Source: Planctomyces sp.
GTDB lineage: Bacteria; Planctomycetota; Planctomycetia; Planctomycetales; Planctomycetaceae
Length of the DNA: 38,735 nucleotides
Reading direction: 5' to 3'
Assembly: GCA_005778115.1 (NCBI GenBank)
Contig: SXKJ01000405.1
Span: 1-38,735 of the forward strand
The position numbers were made by a program, and so were the translations under genes. Shown in pieces: positions 37,782 through 38,735 of this stretch. The first letter of the stretch is position 1; every line of letters starts with the position of its first letter. Under the pieces are notes generated by a model, which saw only the letters and a program-made list of their open reading frames with translations, did not search any database and was not told where the DNA came from.

Positions 37782-38675
37782 ATGAAACCTTTTTCGATCT
37801 TGGCATGTCTGGTTGCGCTGTCAGCTTCCATCACCATTGCCGCGGAACCGCTCACGATCAACGTCTGGCCCGGTAAGCCGCCGGGGGATACCAAGGAACT
37901 GCCGCCGGAAGCTGATCTCACCAAGCCCGAAGATCGACTGATTGCCGGACGCCGCATCATCAAGCTTGGCAACGTCTCGACGCCGCAGTTGGCCGTGTAT
38001 CGCCCAGCGAAGAGCAAAGACACCGGCGCGGCGGTCGTGATCTGCCCCGGCGGCGGTCATAGCATTCTGGCTTACGATCTGGAGGGGACCGAAGTCGCCG
38101 AATGGCTGAATGAGATTGGCATCACCGGGATCGTCTTGAAGTATCGTGTGCCGGGGCGCGACCCGGAGAAACGCTGGTTTGCAGCGGTGAAGGATGGGCA
38201 GCGTGCGATGAGCCTTGTCCGCAGCAAAGCCTCGGAGTGGGGATTCGATCCGAAGCGGATCGGTCTGCTGGGCTTTTCGGCTGGCGGACAGGTCGCGGGA
38301 ATGGTCTCGATTCTCGGTCAGCGTCAGTACGAACCGTTGGATGAGATCGACAAGGTCTCCAGCCGACCGGATTTTTCGGTGCTGATCTATCCGGGCCTCA
38401 TGGACGAGCGGGGCCAGGCGAAGCTGCGCGAGGAAGTGAAGATCACGAAGGACTCACCGCCGATGTTCTTCGTCCATGCGTTCGATGACGGCGTGAGCGT
38501 CTTCAATACGCTGTTGTTCGCCACCGAATTGAAGAAGGTGGGCGTTACTGCCGAGGTCCATGTGTATGCGACCGGCGGCCACGGCTATGGCCTGCGGCAT
38601 GTCGATGGCCAACCAGTGACCGATTGGCCGAAGCCCTGCGAGGCATGGCTGAAGACGATGAAGGTCATCAAGTAA
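37782..38675 (+). CDS. Secreted alpha/beta hydrolase (esterase/xylanase-like)
   Basis: Signal peptide; AVVICPGGGHSILAYDLEG; GLLGFSAGGQVAG nucleophile elbow; FFVHAFDDGVSVFNTLLFATELKK. Confidence 0.92.
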   Translation: MKPFSILACLVALSASITIAAEPLTINVWPGKPPGDTKELPPEADLTKPEDRLIAGRRIIKLGNVSTPQLAVYRPAKSKDTGAAVVICPGGGHSILAYDLEGTEVAEWLNEIGITGIVLKYRVPGRDPEKRWFAAVKDGQRAMSLVRSKASEWGFDPKRIGLLGFSAGGQVAGMVSILGQRQYEPLDEIDKVSSRPDFSVLIYPGLMDERGQAKLREEVKITKDSPPMFFVHAFDDGVSVFNTLLFATELKKVGVTAEVHVYATGGHGYGLRHVDGQPVTDWPKPCEAWLKTMKVIK

Positions 38676-38703
38676 TTGCCAACAGCCCGGCCGGAAAAGT
38701 GAT

Positions 38704-38735
38704 AGGCGAGCGGGGCGGCGCCAGCCCCCCGGTCC
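38704..38735. repeat. Left arm of a family A palindromic element, cut by window end
   Basis: aggcgagcggggcggcgccagccccccggt matches 363-392 exactly over this length. Confidence 0.88.

Overview
GC-rich chromosomal window whose gene content and repeat style suggest a Planctomycetes-like bacterium (inference from family content: TIGR03009-like protein, DUF1570, GAF/SpoIIE and HlyD fusions). About 25 protein-coding genes are supportable. They include a Fis/NtrC C-terminus (cut by the window edge), an MBL-fold RNA-processing-type nuclease, a HEATH-motif DUF1570 protein, a DEAD-box helicase, RraA-like, ProC, a Ser/Thr kinase, FHA-GAF-SpoIIE phosphatase, DinG-type helicase, RdgB/HAM1, a degenerate sigma54-activator-like regulator, a coiled-coil protein, MoxR, a large membrane protein, a response regulator-PP2C, TadG/vWA, GAF-HlyD, a DegT aminotransferase, CobW, a broken ATP-grasp gene, NfuA-like, a DSD1-type PLP enzyme, DUF1028, a cupin and an alpha/beta hydrolase. 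No tRNA, rRNA, CRISPR array, phage or intact transposase was seen. The clearest unexplained structure is a dense population of intergenic palindromic elements (about 18 in 38.7 kb) falling into several sequence families. Some carry other palindromes nested inside them with apparent target-site duplications, one is collapsed to its core, and some contribute stop codons or signal-peptide sequence to neighbouring genes. Two further anomalies are an in-frame TGA splitting an otherwise open coiled-coil gene (16917..18314) and an ATP-grasp gene with a nonsense codon plus an apparent internal deletion/frameshift. All assignments are from reading the sequence; no searches were run.
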